A DNA stretch of 64,000 nucleotides from Siphonodentalium dalli (lineage: Eukaryota; Mollusca; Scaphopoda; Gadilida; Siphonodentaliidae), in NCBI GenBank assembly GCA_032622095.1, contig CP136066.1, forward strand, positions 145,047,559-145,111,558. Direction: 5' to 3'. The translations under genes and the position numbers were made by a program. Positions 22,023 to 32,565 of the stretch are shown here, piece by piece (positions within the stretch are counted from its first letter, which is position 1; each line of letters begins with the position of its first letter). The notes beneath the pieces are model-generated. The model saw only the letters and a program-made list of their open reading frames with translations. It ran no database searches and had not been told where the DNA came from.

Positions 22023-22220
22023 TGAATATCGTTATATTTATTTCGACAAAAGAGGGATTATAGATTAATTACCACATGTACACCTCCGTTTGGTTTATTT
22101 CATCAAGGTGTGAACTATAGCTGAATATCGTTATATTTATTTCGACAAAAGAGGGATTATAGATTAATTACCACATGTACACCTCCGTTTGGTTTATTTC
22201 ATCAAGGTGTGAACTATAGC
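22023..22220 (+). repeat. Perfect or near-perfect tandem duplication, 2 x 99 bp
   Basis: TGAATATCGTTATATTTATT begins both copies (22023 and 22122) and GTGTGAACTATAGC ends both. I could find no difference between them by eye, so the duplication is recent or an assembly effect. Confidence 0.9.
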
Positions 22221-22580
22221 TTCGATATTAAATTTGCTATTTGATATTGAAGTTATATAATGGCTTCATTTACACAGTTTGATTCAACGTAAACATCGAT
22301 CTTTGTTGGTTATCGGAAATGGCCTAACAATCACACCTGGTTTTTTGTTTAAATCTGGTTCTATTTTTGTTTATATCTAACGACAGTCACTTTTACAAGA
22401 TGCATATATACACACATAGGTATCTTGAAAATCCTGAAATGCAGAAAGAAACTATATTATCGTGTTACATGGCGTTTAACAACACAGTCCATTCTCATCG
22501 GAAGCCATTTTAGTAATGAATATGTAGCGATATTGAGATGGCTTGTGGTGCTTAGTAACAGTAACCATGTAGCCTATTGG
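22221..22580. other. Right interior of the 5-kb TIR element
   Basis: Nothing recognised before the terminal inverted repeat at about 22580-22604. Confidence 0.3.
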
Positions 22581-22619
22581 TGGGCGGTACGTACGGATAG
22601 GTCCATTCTCGCAAAGTAG

Positions 22620-24377
22620 AACTTAGCGAGCTTTCATCTGCTGCCCAAGTACCACAACAAATGCGCTCCACGCATTCTGCGCTTTCGGCAGTTAGTCTAT
22701 CACATGCACTACTGGATTCGCAAAATTGAGTGTTTTCGCCACTATCTGCGTAACCAGATTCACAAAATCCGGTTTTCACTTTATTGCGCATATTAACGCA
22801 ACCAGATTCACAAAATCCGGTTTTCTTATCGTCGCCCTTATTATCGCTATCAGATTAATAAAATCCGGTTTCCACATTATCGCGCATGTCAGCGCAACAA
22901 GATTCACAAAATCCGGTTTTCTTACCGTCGCGCTTATTAACGCTACCAGATTCACAAAATCAGGTTTTCACATTATCACGCATGTCAGCGCAACCAGATT
23001 CGCACAATCCGGGTTTCTTACCGTCGCGCTTATTAACGCTACCAGATTCACAAAATCCGGTTTCCACTTTAACGCGCATATCAACGCTACCAAATTCACA
23101 AAATCCCGTTTCTCCGAAACTTTTGTGTGCTTTTTGTTTAAAAACCAAATCAGATTCCCGAAATCCGGATTTTGCGTAACCGACGAAACTATGCTCTTTT
23201 ATAACTATATTGCGGTTGTTATCTTTTATCAAACCGCCGTATCCCTCACCGGAGGCATCGCTCCAAGCGACCAAATCAGTACATTCCATATCCACACCCT
23301 TTGCATTCATACACTTAAAATTTGTGTTCCAAAAGTTAAGTTCCTCAAGAACTTGAGCGTTCAACATCACTTTCGAATTCCAACTGGCTCTGCCATTGAG
23401 ACAATCAAATATATATCTCGTATTCAATCGAGCAGCGTTTCCAAAAACAATCATACACGATATGATTTGACCGGCTAACGTACGCGCTCGTACCAAACTA
23501 TTTCCTTTTCCCCACAAGATCAAGCAAGAGATCAATGGAACGCTGTAATCTACACACCCGTTCCTCAGAAACAGTTATTTTACCTCCTACAGTATTCCAA
23601 ATTAATCCCAACCACGTATACGTTCTGTTTCGGTTCCCAATTACACTTTTCATCGGATAAAATAAATCCGAACCTGTACAAATCTTCCTTGACTTGTACT
23701 GCGTCCCTTGACGCTGAAAAATAATCAGAGTTTCCCCCGATTCCATCATATAGGAACATGACAATTCTCATTCCTTGACTTCTCCAAAGTTTTACCACTT
23801 CCCTCATTACTTTTGAAAAAATAAATCCACTCGTAGACAACCCAAATGGTAAAACTTTAAAAACATAATATTTAATTTTGCCATCAGAATATAACCAAGC
23901 AAAACCTAAATATTCACAATAATCTGATCTGAATTTATCAAAATGTGATGATATGCTGATCCTAAATAAAATGTAAACAGATAACCCCCTTTCTCAAATA
24001 AATGCCTTACTACTGAAGAATCTTCATATTTATGTTTAAACTGGTGTAAATTTGGGTTAACATGTCTACAGTCTAAAACCAACCTAGGTTTTCCGGACCT
24101 ATTATAAGCCACCGTTAGAGGATTAACCACTTTTGGAATATTTAGCACTTGCTGTATCCGACCCGAATTAAGCAAAGTGTATATTTCTTTTTCAACGAAA
24201 ATTTTGCTATCCACTGCTGATTTATTATTATTTAACACCGCCTCATCAGGCACCGTGTTAAATGGTAATCTATAACCATTCTGGATAACATCAATAACAT
24301 GAGCGTTAACATCGCTTAAATGTCTCCATTCCACAATGTTTTCACGCAAACTTCCGACAGGAGAATGCTCATTCGCT
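22620..24377 (-). pseudogene. DIRS-like retroelement reverse transcriptase and N-terminal RNase H
   Basis: Minus-strand order: VNPLTVAYNRSGKPRLVLDC (fingers), FEKGGYLFTFYLGSAYHHI (motif A), VLPFGLSTSGFIFSKV (motif B), MFLYDGIGGN (motif C), SDEKCNWEP, VYVVGINLEY, then RNase H starting at AWSDASGEGYGG. In DIRS-type RTs motif A normally reads FDL and motif C LDDG. Here both catalytic Asp positions are Tyr, and frames shift near 23910, 23570 and elsewhere, so the enzyme is dead. RNase H is expanded by a 16-residue repeat (22700-23160) before GTWAADESSLSSTLRE, where the 5-kb insertion cuts it. Continuity with gag upstream and recombinase downstream defines one element. Confidence 0.88.
22700..23160 (-). 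repeat. In-frame 48-bp tandem repeat inside RNase H
   Basis: On the minus strand about nine units of 16 residues follow the pattern TGFCESGxxxxRxxxK. Two alternating versions (CADMRDNV and SVNKRDGK types) make a 96-bp higher-order period. Two units carry stops (TGA near 22960, TAA near 22860). The plus-strand 250-codon frame over the same stretch is a by-product of the periodicity. Confidence 0.85.
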
Positions 24378-24381
24378 TTAA

Positions 24382-24908
24382 AGGCATGGGCGGCGTTCGT
24401 TGCAGAAATATTCATATTTTTTCAAATCGCCATCAACAGAAGGAACACCAAAATATATACAGTTCCGCTCATATGCCAAACATAATCAGCGCGTAAATAG
24501 TATATTGTCATCAAGACGTATGATGATGTACTTAAACAAGAGACTGCTCGTGTTACAGATATTGTGCTTCTGTTTACATAACACATAATGCAGCGCAATT
24601 CTATTGGTTAATGACACAAAAATGATATAAACGCTCTTTATTATTTCCATATCAGGAAACCTGTAACAAATAACGCTGTTTATGTTTACCATATCCGGTT
24701 CTAAACAAAAGCCAGGAAACGTAAATTTGTTTGCTTTTGTTTACATAACAAAGGGGGAAACGTTGACAATAACATACTGTTTATGTCATATTTCAGATTG
24801 GCATTAGAACAAAGTCTGTCTATATCTTACTATTCCTTCTGTTTATGGCGGTTTTTGACGGAGGTGAATATTTTAACAGCATACCCACCACCAAGTACTC
24901 CCGTATCT
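24382..24908. mobile_element. TTAA-flanked MITE, family A, inserted between gag and RT
   Basis: TTTAAA stands on both sides (24377-24382 and 24908-24913). The ends are inverted copies for about 75 bp, e.g. ATCGCCATCAACAGAAGG and CCTTCTGTTTATGGCGG. The core holds AAACGCTCTTTATT. Removing it places gag and RT in the same frame, so it sits inside a single gag-RT reading frame. Other copies: 60507-60996, 61458-61857 and a fragment at 56980-57281. Confidence 0.8.
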
Positions 24909-24912
24909 TTAA

Positions 24913-25937
24913 ACGAAACCGCGACAGCGTTGTCTGGTTGTTCTGTCATTATCGGTAACTGACTCTCTGTCTGTTCACTCAAGCGATTATTTGTAAACAA
25001 TACTTCGCTCAACTGCGATTCTGCGCGCTCGCTCTGATCACTGAACCGACCGTGACTGCCTGTGAACACATCGCTGTCCTGCGATATTTCTTTGTTATAC
25101 TCGGGCTGAGTCAGTTGTATGCTTTTACTGCCCTGTGTTAACATTTGAGTGTGATTCAAATCATAACACTTGTTCATGCGACTATCGCTTTGTTGTGATT
25201 TTCACCACCGAAACTGGTACTAATGTAAACTCATCTTATTTCGGTCGTTCTTGGGAGCCGTGCAGTCTCTGATCCAATGTCCGTATAAATGACAGTTCCA
25301 GCACTATCCTGGCTTGATGCCTCTGTCAGACTTTGGAGCTGAAGGATGCGAATGCGATTTCCCTCTGACTGCAGACTCAGCAATTGAATAAGGACGCTGT
25401 CGTACAGCCTTCCTTTTGTTTTTAGCTGACTTGGCTTTCCGCGCTGCAGCATTGACTGCCTTGCTGAGTTTCCTTTCGTCTTCAGAGTCGTCCGCTAAAG
25501 GATTAGAAAGATACTCATGTACAACCGACCAACCATTCTCATTTGAATCTGCTATCTTAATGCATTTTGTCTAAAATTTAACAAATCCATACCATCTTGC
25601 ACCTTTTGCCTTGCACCGCCTAAATCTGCTTGTTCCACTTTCTCTTTGCTGAGTGAAGCACTGGCCGCATTCAAATTTGACAATACTTTGGCCATCGTCG
25701 TATATTATTTTTTAAAGGTATATTTAGATGCATTTAAGGTGTCTATCTGACGCATTTGCTGCTGAGATAAGTCAACTTGGGTAGTACTTATCTTCGTGTG
25801 AAGTCCTCCCAACTCAACCGCCAATAGCTGTTTCAGCTCCGTTAGCATCCATTCTGCGATCGCTGGACTGCCGCACCTACTGCTCTTTGTATCGGCTCCG
25901 GAATCGGTGAAGCTTCATCATTCTGGTATTGTTCCAT
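24913..25937 (-). pseudogene. DIRS-like retroelement gag with CCHC zinc knuckle
   Basis: The minus frame opens at ATG 25937 (MEQYQNDEASPIPEPIQRAV) next to repeat R2. It then reads, with shifts, through a coiled-coil-like part (ELKQLLAVELGGLHTKI, LSQQQMRQIDTLNASKY) and SKEKVEQADLGGARQKVQDG. It reaches a zinc knuckle CWNCHLYGHWIRDC (C-x2-C-x4-H-x4-C) near 25270, preceded by a TAG stop. The C-terminal part is Gln/Ser-rich (24913-25177). Gag packages the retroelement RNA. At least four stops or shifts make it non-functional. Confidence 0.8.
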
Positions 25938-25979
25938 GACGAAAAGCTCCCAAGTACGAAGATTGCTTTGACAATAAGA

Positions 25980-26190
25980 AAAATATTTGTGTGCAGACCC
26001 AACAAAACTAGGACTAGAAGTGACTACACTCCACTGATTTCCCGCCGAAATCATTTCTCCAATAACAACTTTTCATTGGCTGCTGCCTTAATGAAAACTC
26101 CGCCTACTCATAACATACATTATTCATCGAGCTGTGAATACAATATTTCGCGCTAATACAAGAAAACGCGCGAAAGTTATCTGTCTATAC
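25980..26190 (+). repeat. Dispersed repeat R2, 3' part next to DIRS-like gag
   Basis: It matches the end of the R2 copies at 5162 and 6915, from GTGTGCAGACCCAACAAAAC to AAAACGCGCGAAAGTTATC. It lies about 40 bp upstream of the gag start in gag orientation, so it is a candidate leader or terminal repeat of the DIRS-like element. Confidence 0.75.
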
Positions 26191-26217
26191 ACTAAGTACT
26201 CATTGACGAGTAGTTCC

Positions 26218-26350
26218 ATTAGAATATGTTCAGATAATAAGTTCAACAAATGACCATATACTATTTTATCTGAACATTTCCCACCAATGAATTTGAATCA
26301 TTCAGGTGTTATCTATGTTTCTGTCTTTCGCCTGCTTCTATTACCTGAAC
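26218..26350 (-). repeat. Stem-loop module, copy 1 (rearranged)
   Basis: ATGTTCAGATAATAAGTTCA and TTTTATCTGAACATTTCCC flank a short gap. On the minus strand the upstream box GTAATAGAAGCAGGCGAAAG is present. The hairpin is partly eroded compared with the copies at 30078, 47186, 54265 and 62245. Confidence 0.7.
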
Positions 26351-27478
26351 ACCATCCGAATGAACAAGACAGTTCCGATGTATCGTCTTATAACATGGGT
26401 GTGAGCATCCATTTAGATTTAATTATGTACAATAATTCAATAGTCAGCAGACGAGACATGTGGTGGTAGTACAGTGTGGCCTGTGTCACGTCCCCAGGAT
26501 AAAAGTAGCTCGATAATACGTACATGTATGTACTTCTATATCACCTAATAGGCACACGATTAGAGAGCGAAAGATACTTAATCGAGATTCACGATTAGAT
26601 AGCGATTGATATTCAAACGGATTAACAGATGATACGCGAACTTAGGATTACATTTCGAAAATAGTATCGTAAAGGGTGATAACTCTATATATAACGTACA
26701 ATGAAAGCAATATTCAAACATCTCCGTTATTTCGTCAATAATCTTAGCCCCACGGTGTGCCGCGTGATATTGCGATTTAATATCAATAGCTTTCAAATTA
26801 TGAACCTCAAGTAAGTATATTTCGCTATGTAATCGTGTGCCTATTTTTCTGGTTGGAATATTGACGAGCGTTTTATTGCTTCAGTCTTTTCCTGATGTGG
26901 TAATAATAAATGTTTTTAGATAGTTGAAAACCGCTGATAAATTTCTGCGACATATGCGAGTCTTTTCAGAGTATCTTAACGTCTTTATTGCAATTCGAGA
27001 TATTGGCTGGTATCACAAGAACCACGGTGACGATGGCGTAATAGCTCTGTTGTCTTACTGTGGTGCTGTTTGCCTGCATAATCACCATATTACAGTTATG
27101 GGTGTCGCTCTCCTCTGCACACACTCAACGAGCCTGCCTGGACTGAAAATCCTAGTACATACAGTTTTGTTCTCCTATTAAACTACATCAATGTGACTAT
27201 CCTACATAAATTATGTGATTATATAAGACGAACGTCCACTTGACGAGTTCACCGCTCCCAACACAACCCATTCCAACCCTCATTTTAACAACTTGGAGAG
27301 CACGAACATTCCGCATATGACCATATTCCTGATATGTAAACGTTAGAAAGCATGTATTTAATTGTCAGTGTCGACACCATACCTCTTTTATGTATAGTGT
27401 ATATATTACATGCATATATGTGATCTCTATATATCATACCATGATGAATGAGAATAAACTAATTTGAATTTGGACCCA
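26351..27478. other. Non-coding DNA, nothing recognised
   Basis: AT-rich. The 85-codon plus frame at 26924-27181 has no motif or splice support. ACGATTAGAKAGCGA occurs twice near 26560-26605. Confidence 0.35.
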
Positions 27479-27482
27479 TTAA

Positions 27483-27723
27483 CCATTGCATGACAGGAGC
27501 TTCCTGAAATTTTACGACAACCCTTGCCACTGCATTCTCTTATATATGCGAATCTCGTATATATATGATAATACATTGGACTCAACATATCTACCTTGAG
27601 CTTGTAAGCCAGATGTATTCTCTTATATATGCAAGGCTCTCTGTGGGAGACTAGCATATATCATATAATGCGCTTGTACACGATATTTAATACCGCACCA
27701 GCGCAGCTCCCGCCATGAAAGGG
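27483..27723. mobile_element. TTAA-flanked MITE, family C (241 bp)
   Basis: TTAA borders at 27479-27482 and 27724-27727. The left end resembles CCATTGCATGACAGGAGCTT and the right end AGCTCCCGCCATGAAAGGG, forming imperfect TIRs with consensus CCCTTTCATGGCGGGAGCT. The interior repeats TTCTCTTATATATGC. TTAA duplication and CCC termini suggest piggyBac-type mobilisation. Confidence 0.8.
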
Positions 27724-27727
27724 TTAA

Positions 27728-29140
27728 TCATTTATGCCTCACACGATCAAGTTATGGATGATTGCTACCCAACACGCGGCGGTATAGCGTTTTCTTTTTC
27801 GAGATAGTTCAATAATATTTCACTTATAGTTCACACACTCGCAAGTTTGTACGTTATGTTTTTCAGGCATTTCATCTTATAACACGATATGGTGCCAGAA
27901 TATGAACGGATACGTGCATATAAAGTTCATCTGTATCACAGCTAACTACTTGATTAGTAAACATTTCGTAGTTTCACCTGTAGGTGTAGTTTATTGACCT
28001 CCACTTACGGATAGTGACTTAGAGTATTTACAAATAAGACAACACGAAAATACGATATTATGCGATAGTTACATCTAATAACAAATACATGCATCGAATG
28101 AATAAAGCTAATATGACCAGTAGAATGATGTAGGGTGGGGGGTAATAAATAATTAAAAAAAAACAATAAATAAATTAAATAATGCTGTATACAGAAAGTC
28201 GTATGTCACAGGCATACGGACATACGACAGATCGATTTTCTTTATTATCCCAGACATATGTCGCACGCACGTGGTCGTAGTTTTATACAGTATAGAAGAA
28301 CGTGTTTAACATTTATGTCTGACTAACTTAGAGGGGAGAACGTAACGAAGTTTGTGATGGTGTCAGCTTCAATGACGCATTAGAACATAGGCCATGTACG
28401 GATGAGTCCAAGCAATGAGAAGAAATGTGGCAGCGTCCAGAATTAAGTCTTGCAGGCAATCCAAGAATGTATCGGTGAGTGTTTGAAGTGTGCTGCCAAG
28501 AACGAAAGCATACAGATGAATTTCACCAAGAGCACACAGGTTCATCGAAGTGGCTACGCCATGATGCAGGTAGAGATACAGATGCAGTTCATACCCATGC
28601 ATATTGCCGTTTATATTCTGGCACCATAGGTTTTCTATGGCGCAATGCCTGCAAACAATACAAGGCAAACTTGCCAGTGCATGAGCTTACCATAACTTGC
28701 CGAACGAATCATCTATAGCTGCATGTTCGCTCGTAATTTTGCTCGATCGTGGCAATTAAATCTCCACGTTGAATCCCGTTGTTGTCTATTCCTGATATGG
28801 TAGCAATAAAGAGTGTTTATCTTACTTCTGGCGAAAAGTTAAAAACGGCTGAAAAACGGCGGTGACTTTTCAGATCATATGAAGCCGGTATCAATAGTTC
28901 GTTTATTAATCGATCTATCGTATCCTTGGCTCCAAATTACATTGAAAAAATGGAGGTTCGAATAAGCCATGTCCGTTGAAGATTATGAGTAACTGTGAAC
29001 AATAAAGAGCGTCTCTTGTTATTATATTCCTAATATGAGAACAATAAAGAGCGTTTGAATCACTTATAATGTGGACAGCTGAAAATAGATGATAAATGCA
29101 TGTGACTGCGGTCAGTCTTTCCGTTGTAAAGTATATTCGT
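27728..29140. other. Non-coding DNA with fragments of repeats
   Basis: Contains family-A core words (AATAAAGAGCGT at about 29003 and 29044; a diverged form near 28795), a repeat at 28885-28985 shared with 60240-60365 (CGATCTATCGTATCC; GGTTCGAATAAGCCATGTCC), and a palindrome around GTCGTATGTC/GACATACGAC near 28198-28238. No gene is supported. Confidence 0.4.
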
Positions 29141-29148
29141 GTGTTACC

Positions 29149-29899
29149 TAACTCGTATTTAAATTCGCGCAGTACTATTTTTCGCACACCCATCGGTGCG
29201 CGAATTTAAAACTGAGGGAAAATAGTACGAATCATAAGTTTATACAAAACCATAAACTAAGAGGGTTATTTTAGATAGCTATTAGACAAATATATTTACT
29301 TGCGTTAACCATGCATTCCCAACGTCATTATTCATAATTATGTACATCATGCATGAAACGCGATACATCATGTTTAGATCTTTGATGTTGAAATAATGTT
29401 TCTAAGAAATACACCAATTTCTGGCTGAAGGTACACGAAAGCACGTCTCCGAATTCACAACCCTGGGGTCACACCGTGATCAAACAGTGTGAGTTAGTTA
29501 TGCATTTAAAATACACGCAACCATGAGTTGATTAAATTTCTGAAGTCAGCGGCGCATATATGCGTGCGGTTGTAGTTTTACTTCTGTCGAGTTCAATTCC
29601 ATAATTCCCATTAATATTGATTATACATGTATATCAGAATGATTGTTCGGATTATACATGTAAGCACCCGTCTTACAACAAAATTATGACAAATTTGTAT
29701 TCTATTCGTTTAAAATTTTATTCGAGATTATCTGTTATATACACATGTATAACTAAGAACAAAACTCATAAAAGATACAAGAATTTTTCAAAAATATTAA
29801 TGTCAGTTTTGAATTCGCGCAGCTGGGTGCGCGAATTCAAAGTGCGCGAATTTAAAACAGCGCGAAAAATAGTACTGCGCGAAATTAAATACGAGTAAG
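29149..29899. mobile_element. TIR element of about 750 bp
   Basis: The left end TACCTAACTCGTATTTAAAT (with GCGCAGTACTATTTTTCGC) returns inverted at the right as GCGAAAAATAGTACTGCGCG and CGAGTAAGGTA. Smaller GCGCGAATT palindromes lie near both ends. No protein is encoded. The element type and exact target duplication (TA or TTA) are unresolved. Confidence 0.6.
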
Positions 29900-30077
29900 G
29901 TATATAATTTGATTGCCAGAATGCCGCAAAGTTGATGCACATATCTTTATCTGGAGGCTTGAAAACTCCATCATGGAGGACCTTTAACCCGTCCTGTACT
30001 GAATGGATTCTCACATTCAGTTATAACATTGTGTATTGTATATGTGTCTATTATTCGTCTGGAGGGGTGCTAATGTA

Positions 30078-30215
30078 ATAAAAGCAGGCGACAGAAAGAC
30101 GAAATGGATAATACAAGTGCAGAAAATGCAGAAGAATTAATATCAGTTGGTGGGAAATGTTTAGATGATAAGTTCATAAAACGATTTGTTGAACTTATTA
30201 TCTGAACATTTCCCA
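30078..30215 (+). repeat. Stem-loop module, copy 2
   Basis: Upstream box GTAATAAAAGCAGGCGACAG, then a hairpin: GGGAAATGTTTAGATGATAA and CTTATTATCTGAACATTTCCC with an AAACGATTTG loop. Same order as the copies at 47130-47250 and 54190-54332. Confidence 0.8.
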
Positions 30216-30633
30216 AAGGAACTTACTTGTCATTTAATATATCGAATCATGCTCCAAACTCGGCCCTGATAATAACCGAGCGTTTGCCAAATTGTCAAAC
30301 AAAAAACATTTATTTCCATCAACATATCGGCTGTGGTTGTTAATATGATACTATATGTTATGGGTACATGACTGGTCTGAACACCGGTGAAAGTGTTATA
30401 TTGGACATGAGCCTGATTTTGTGATTTCTTATGATCTCGATGCCAAGCGGAAATTGCGAAATCACTTTGGAGGTCAATGGAAATGTTAATTGTTAACGAT
30501 TATAGTATAAGGCAGTTCAACCCCATCTGGAAAATGGGTAAATGTTGTACATGGTTGATGCGTGACACTTGAAAACTAGAAACCCCCCCCCATCCTATCG
30601 CCGAATATAGGTCAAGACTCACGAGAAAGATCT
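30216..30633. other. Non-coding DNA, nothing recognised
   Basis: No gene. A C-run (CCCCCCCC) lies near 30585. Confidence 0.35.
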
Positions 30634-32565
30634 GGGGCCTGTTTCATGAAGCAATGTCATAAGATTATCTTAAGATGGACTTAATCTAAGATCTAAGGTG
30701 GATCTTATGATGTAACTTTTCCATTTCAAGAACGCGTTTCACAAAACAAGATTAAGTCGTACTTAAGTAGTAATTTAAGTTCGCGCGCTTTTAGACTGGC
30801 TCTTGACAATTTATTACAGCTATGTACAGAAAATGTTGGTTCTGTGTATGTTATATGCCTAGGTACAGTGTCTGGTGACAGATACTAGGGCGTGTCTAAG
30901 AATAATTATGATATTTTAATGCAAGGGCGATAATCAGTATAATGACTGGTGCATACTTAACTACACGAGCGCGCTTTTTAACTCTGTTTTCGCGTCAGAC
31001 CCCATCCACACATAGCTTCATGCTTCCAATGCCTATTTTATACAAACGTAACGAGCTCAAATATTTTATTTCAGTTATTAAAGGGACTTATACATCGTAA
31101 CTCATAATGTGAACCTTCACTCATATAACATGCCACTAAGGCGACGCGAGACATATGTTCGCTCCGTTCAATGCTGATATTAGGTTCTAATACATTATAC
31201 GCATTTGAAGCATTTATAATACCAGGAAACCGAATATGTCGCCACAACGACATACACATAAAATACACCACAATGGAAACACTGAGCTAAACGCTCTTTA
31301 TTAATTGCCAACATTCATGGAATACTAACACAAACCGCTCTTTATTTATATTGCTATAATGTGAATAGGACTTCATATCGTGCTCCAAATAGACTTATTT
31401 CAAATCTGAGACATACTTGTAGAAGCCATATATAAATGATGTTAATGCCATTTGCTCTGGTTCTGTTTACAAATGTGCTAAACGCCTGTTATAATTAACA
31501 AACTGCGTATGCACTTCGAAAGTACGTTACGTTAAACGACATTCTGCATATATGTATTAATAAAAACCAATTCAACGACTTCTAACAAAGAGCGTTTATA
31601 ATGAACAACACGTGAACAGTCGGCCGGTTCACATGCCCCTGGGGAAAATTACTAAAATACCAATATAGACTATACCACTGATATATAGTCTATATTGGTA
31701 TTTTAGTAATTCCCCCAGGGGTCTGTGGGCCGGTTCACAGTGATATTATATGTTCTTTCGCGGATCCCGGTGTGACCGCGCGGTCCGTATACTATATACA
31801 TGCTATATATCTTTTTATTTCATAGTTAATAAATTATGATAATATACATAATAATAATAATAATAAAATAACACATATTATGTATAATTATCTTGCCGAT
31901 ATATATACGGGGTACATATACAATACATTTTATAATCAAATTATAACATAATAATATAGAAAGGCAAGTAAATAATAATAATAATAGCTGACATAAGCAT
32001 TTATATACAAAAAACTGAGTATAATCATTCACTATTAACCTCGATGTGAAAATGTTCGGACTAATTGTCTCAACATGATTATTGTCTACAGTGCGATTGG
32101 GTGATTTGAATCGCAAATGATGTTCAACTCTATGTAAATATATTTTTTGTTACAGCAATTAGAAATGTATATATAGTCCGGTTGTGGCGGTTTACAGTTA
32201 GCAGCGGACACCCCGCCAATCTTGCAACCACTGGCCACGTCACTGCTATAGCTTCCCAGTTGGTTATTAATTACTACCATTTCTGAAACACCCATCTGTG
32301 CTAGCAATGTGTTATTCAGTTAAATGTGTTTATAATAATATATACATTAACTAGATCCCATCCACATTTCGGACCAACTGCGGATCACAACGTAGGTCTT
32401 AACTTTAAGATTATCTTATGACACCTCACACCAGTCTTAAAGTTAAGACCAAAGCTAAGGCCACCTTAGGTTAAGACTTTGTTCGTGAAACGTACTTTGA
32501 AGTTTGAACTTATGACCATCTTAAGTCCCAACTATGTCATAAGTTGCCTTCATGAAACAGGCCCC
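30634..32565. mobile_element. TIR element of about 1.9 kb (GGGGCCTGTTTCATGAAG ends)
   Basis: The left end GGGGCCTGTTTCATGAAGCA returns as CTTCATGAAACAGGCCCC at the right. Subterminal words TTAAG/CTTAA/GTCATAAG are abundant at both ends (AAGATTATCTTAAGATGG; ACCATCTTAAGTCCC). The terminal sequence recalls PIF/Harbinger-like or ISL2EU-like elements of aquatic animals, from memory. No transposase remains. A fold-back palindrome and an AT-rich ATA microsatellite lie inside. Confidence 0.65.
31612..31740. repeat. Fold-back palindrome with arms of about 58 bp
   Basis: GGAAAATTACTAAAATACCA...ATATAGACTATA returns as TATAGTCTATATTGGTATTT...AGTAATTCCCCCAGGGG. The loop is under 15 bp. It lies in the middle of the 1.9-kb TIR element. 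Confidence 0.85.

Larger units (their letters stand above)
17608..22604. mobile_element. 5-kb TIR element inserted in the DIRS-like RNase H
   Basis: The left end reads GGACCTATCCGTGGGTACC and the right end is its inverted copy (GGTACGTACGGATAGGTCC); about 23 bp are shared. The RNase H frame is interrupted exactly between these ends (SSTLRE on one side, LEAVHR on the other). I see no unambiguous target duplication. The interior holds repeat R1, a Crypton-type unit and spacer, but no DDE transposase. It may be a non-autonomous carrier invaded later, or the recombinase may belong to it; the R1 nesting favours the first view. Confidence 0.7.

Noticed and set aside
22726-23478. 250-codon plus-strand frame
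   Set aside because: It lies opposite the 48-bp repeat inside the minus-strand RNase H. The periodicity keeps it open, and it has no independent motif.
28945-28965. GGTTCGAATAAGCC (also near 60333) as a tRNA-derived SINE head
   Set aside because: No A box at the right distance, and the shared block is only about 100 bp. Kept as an unclassified repeat.
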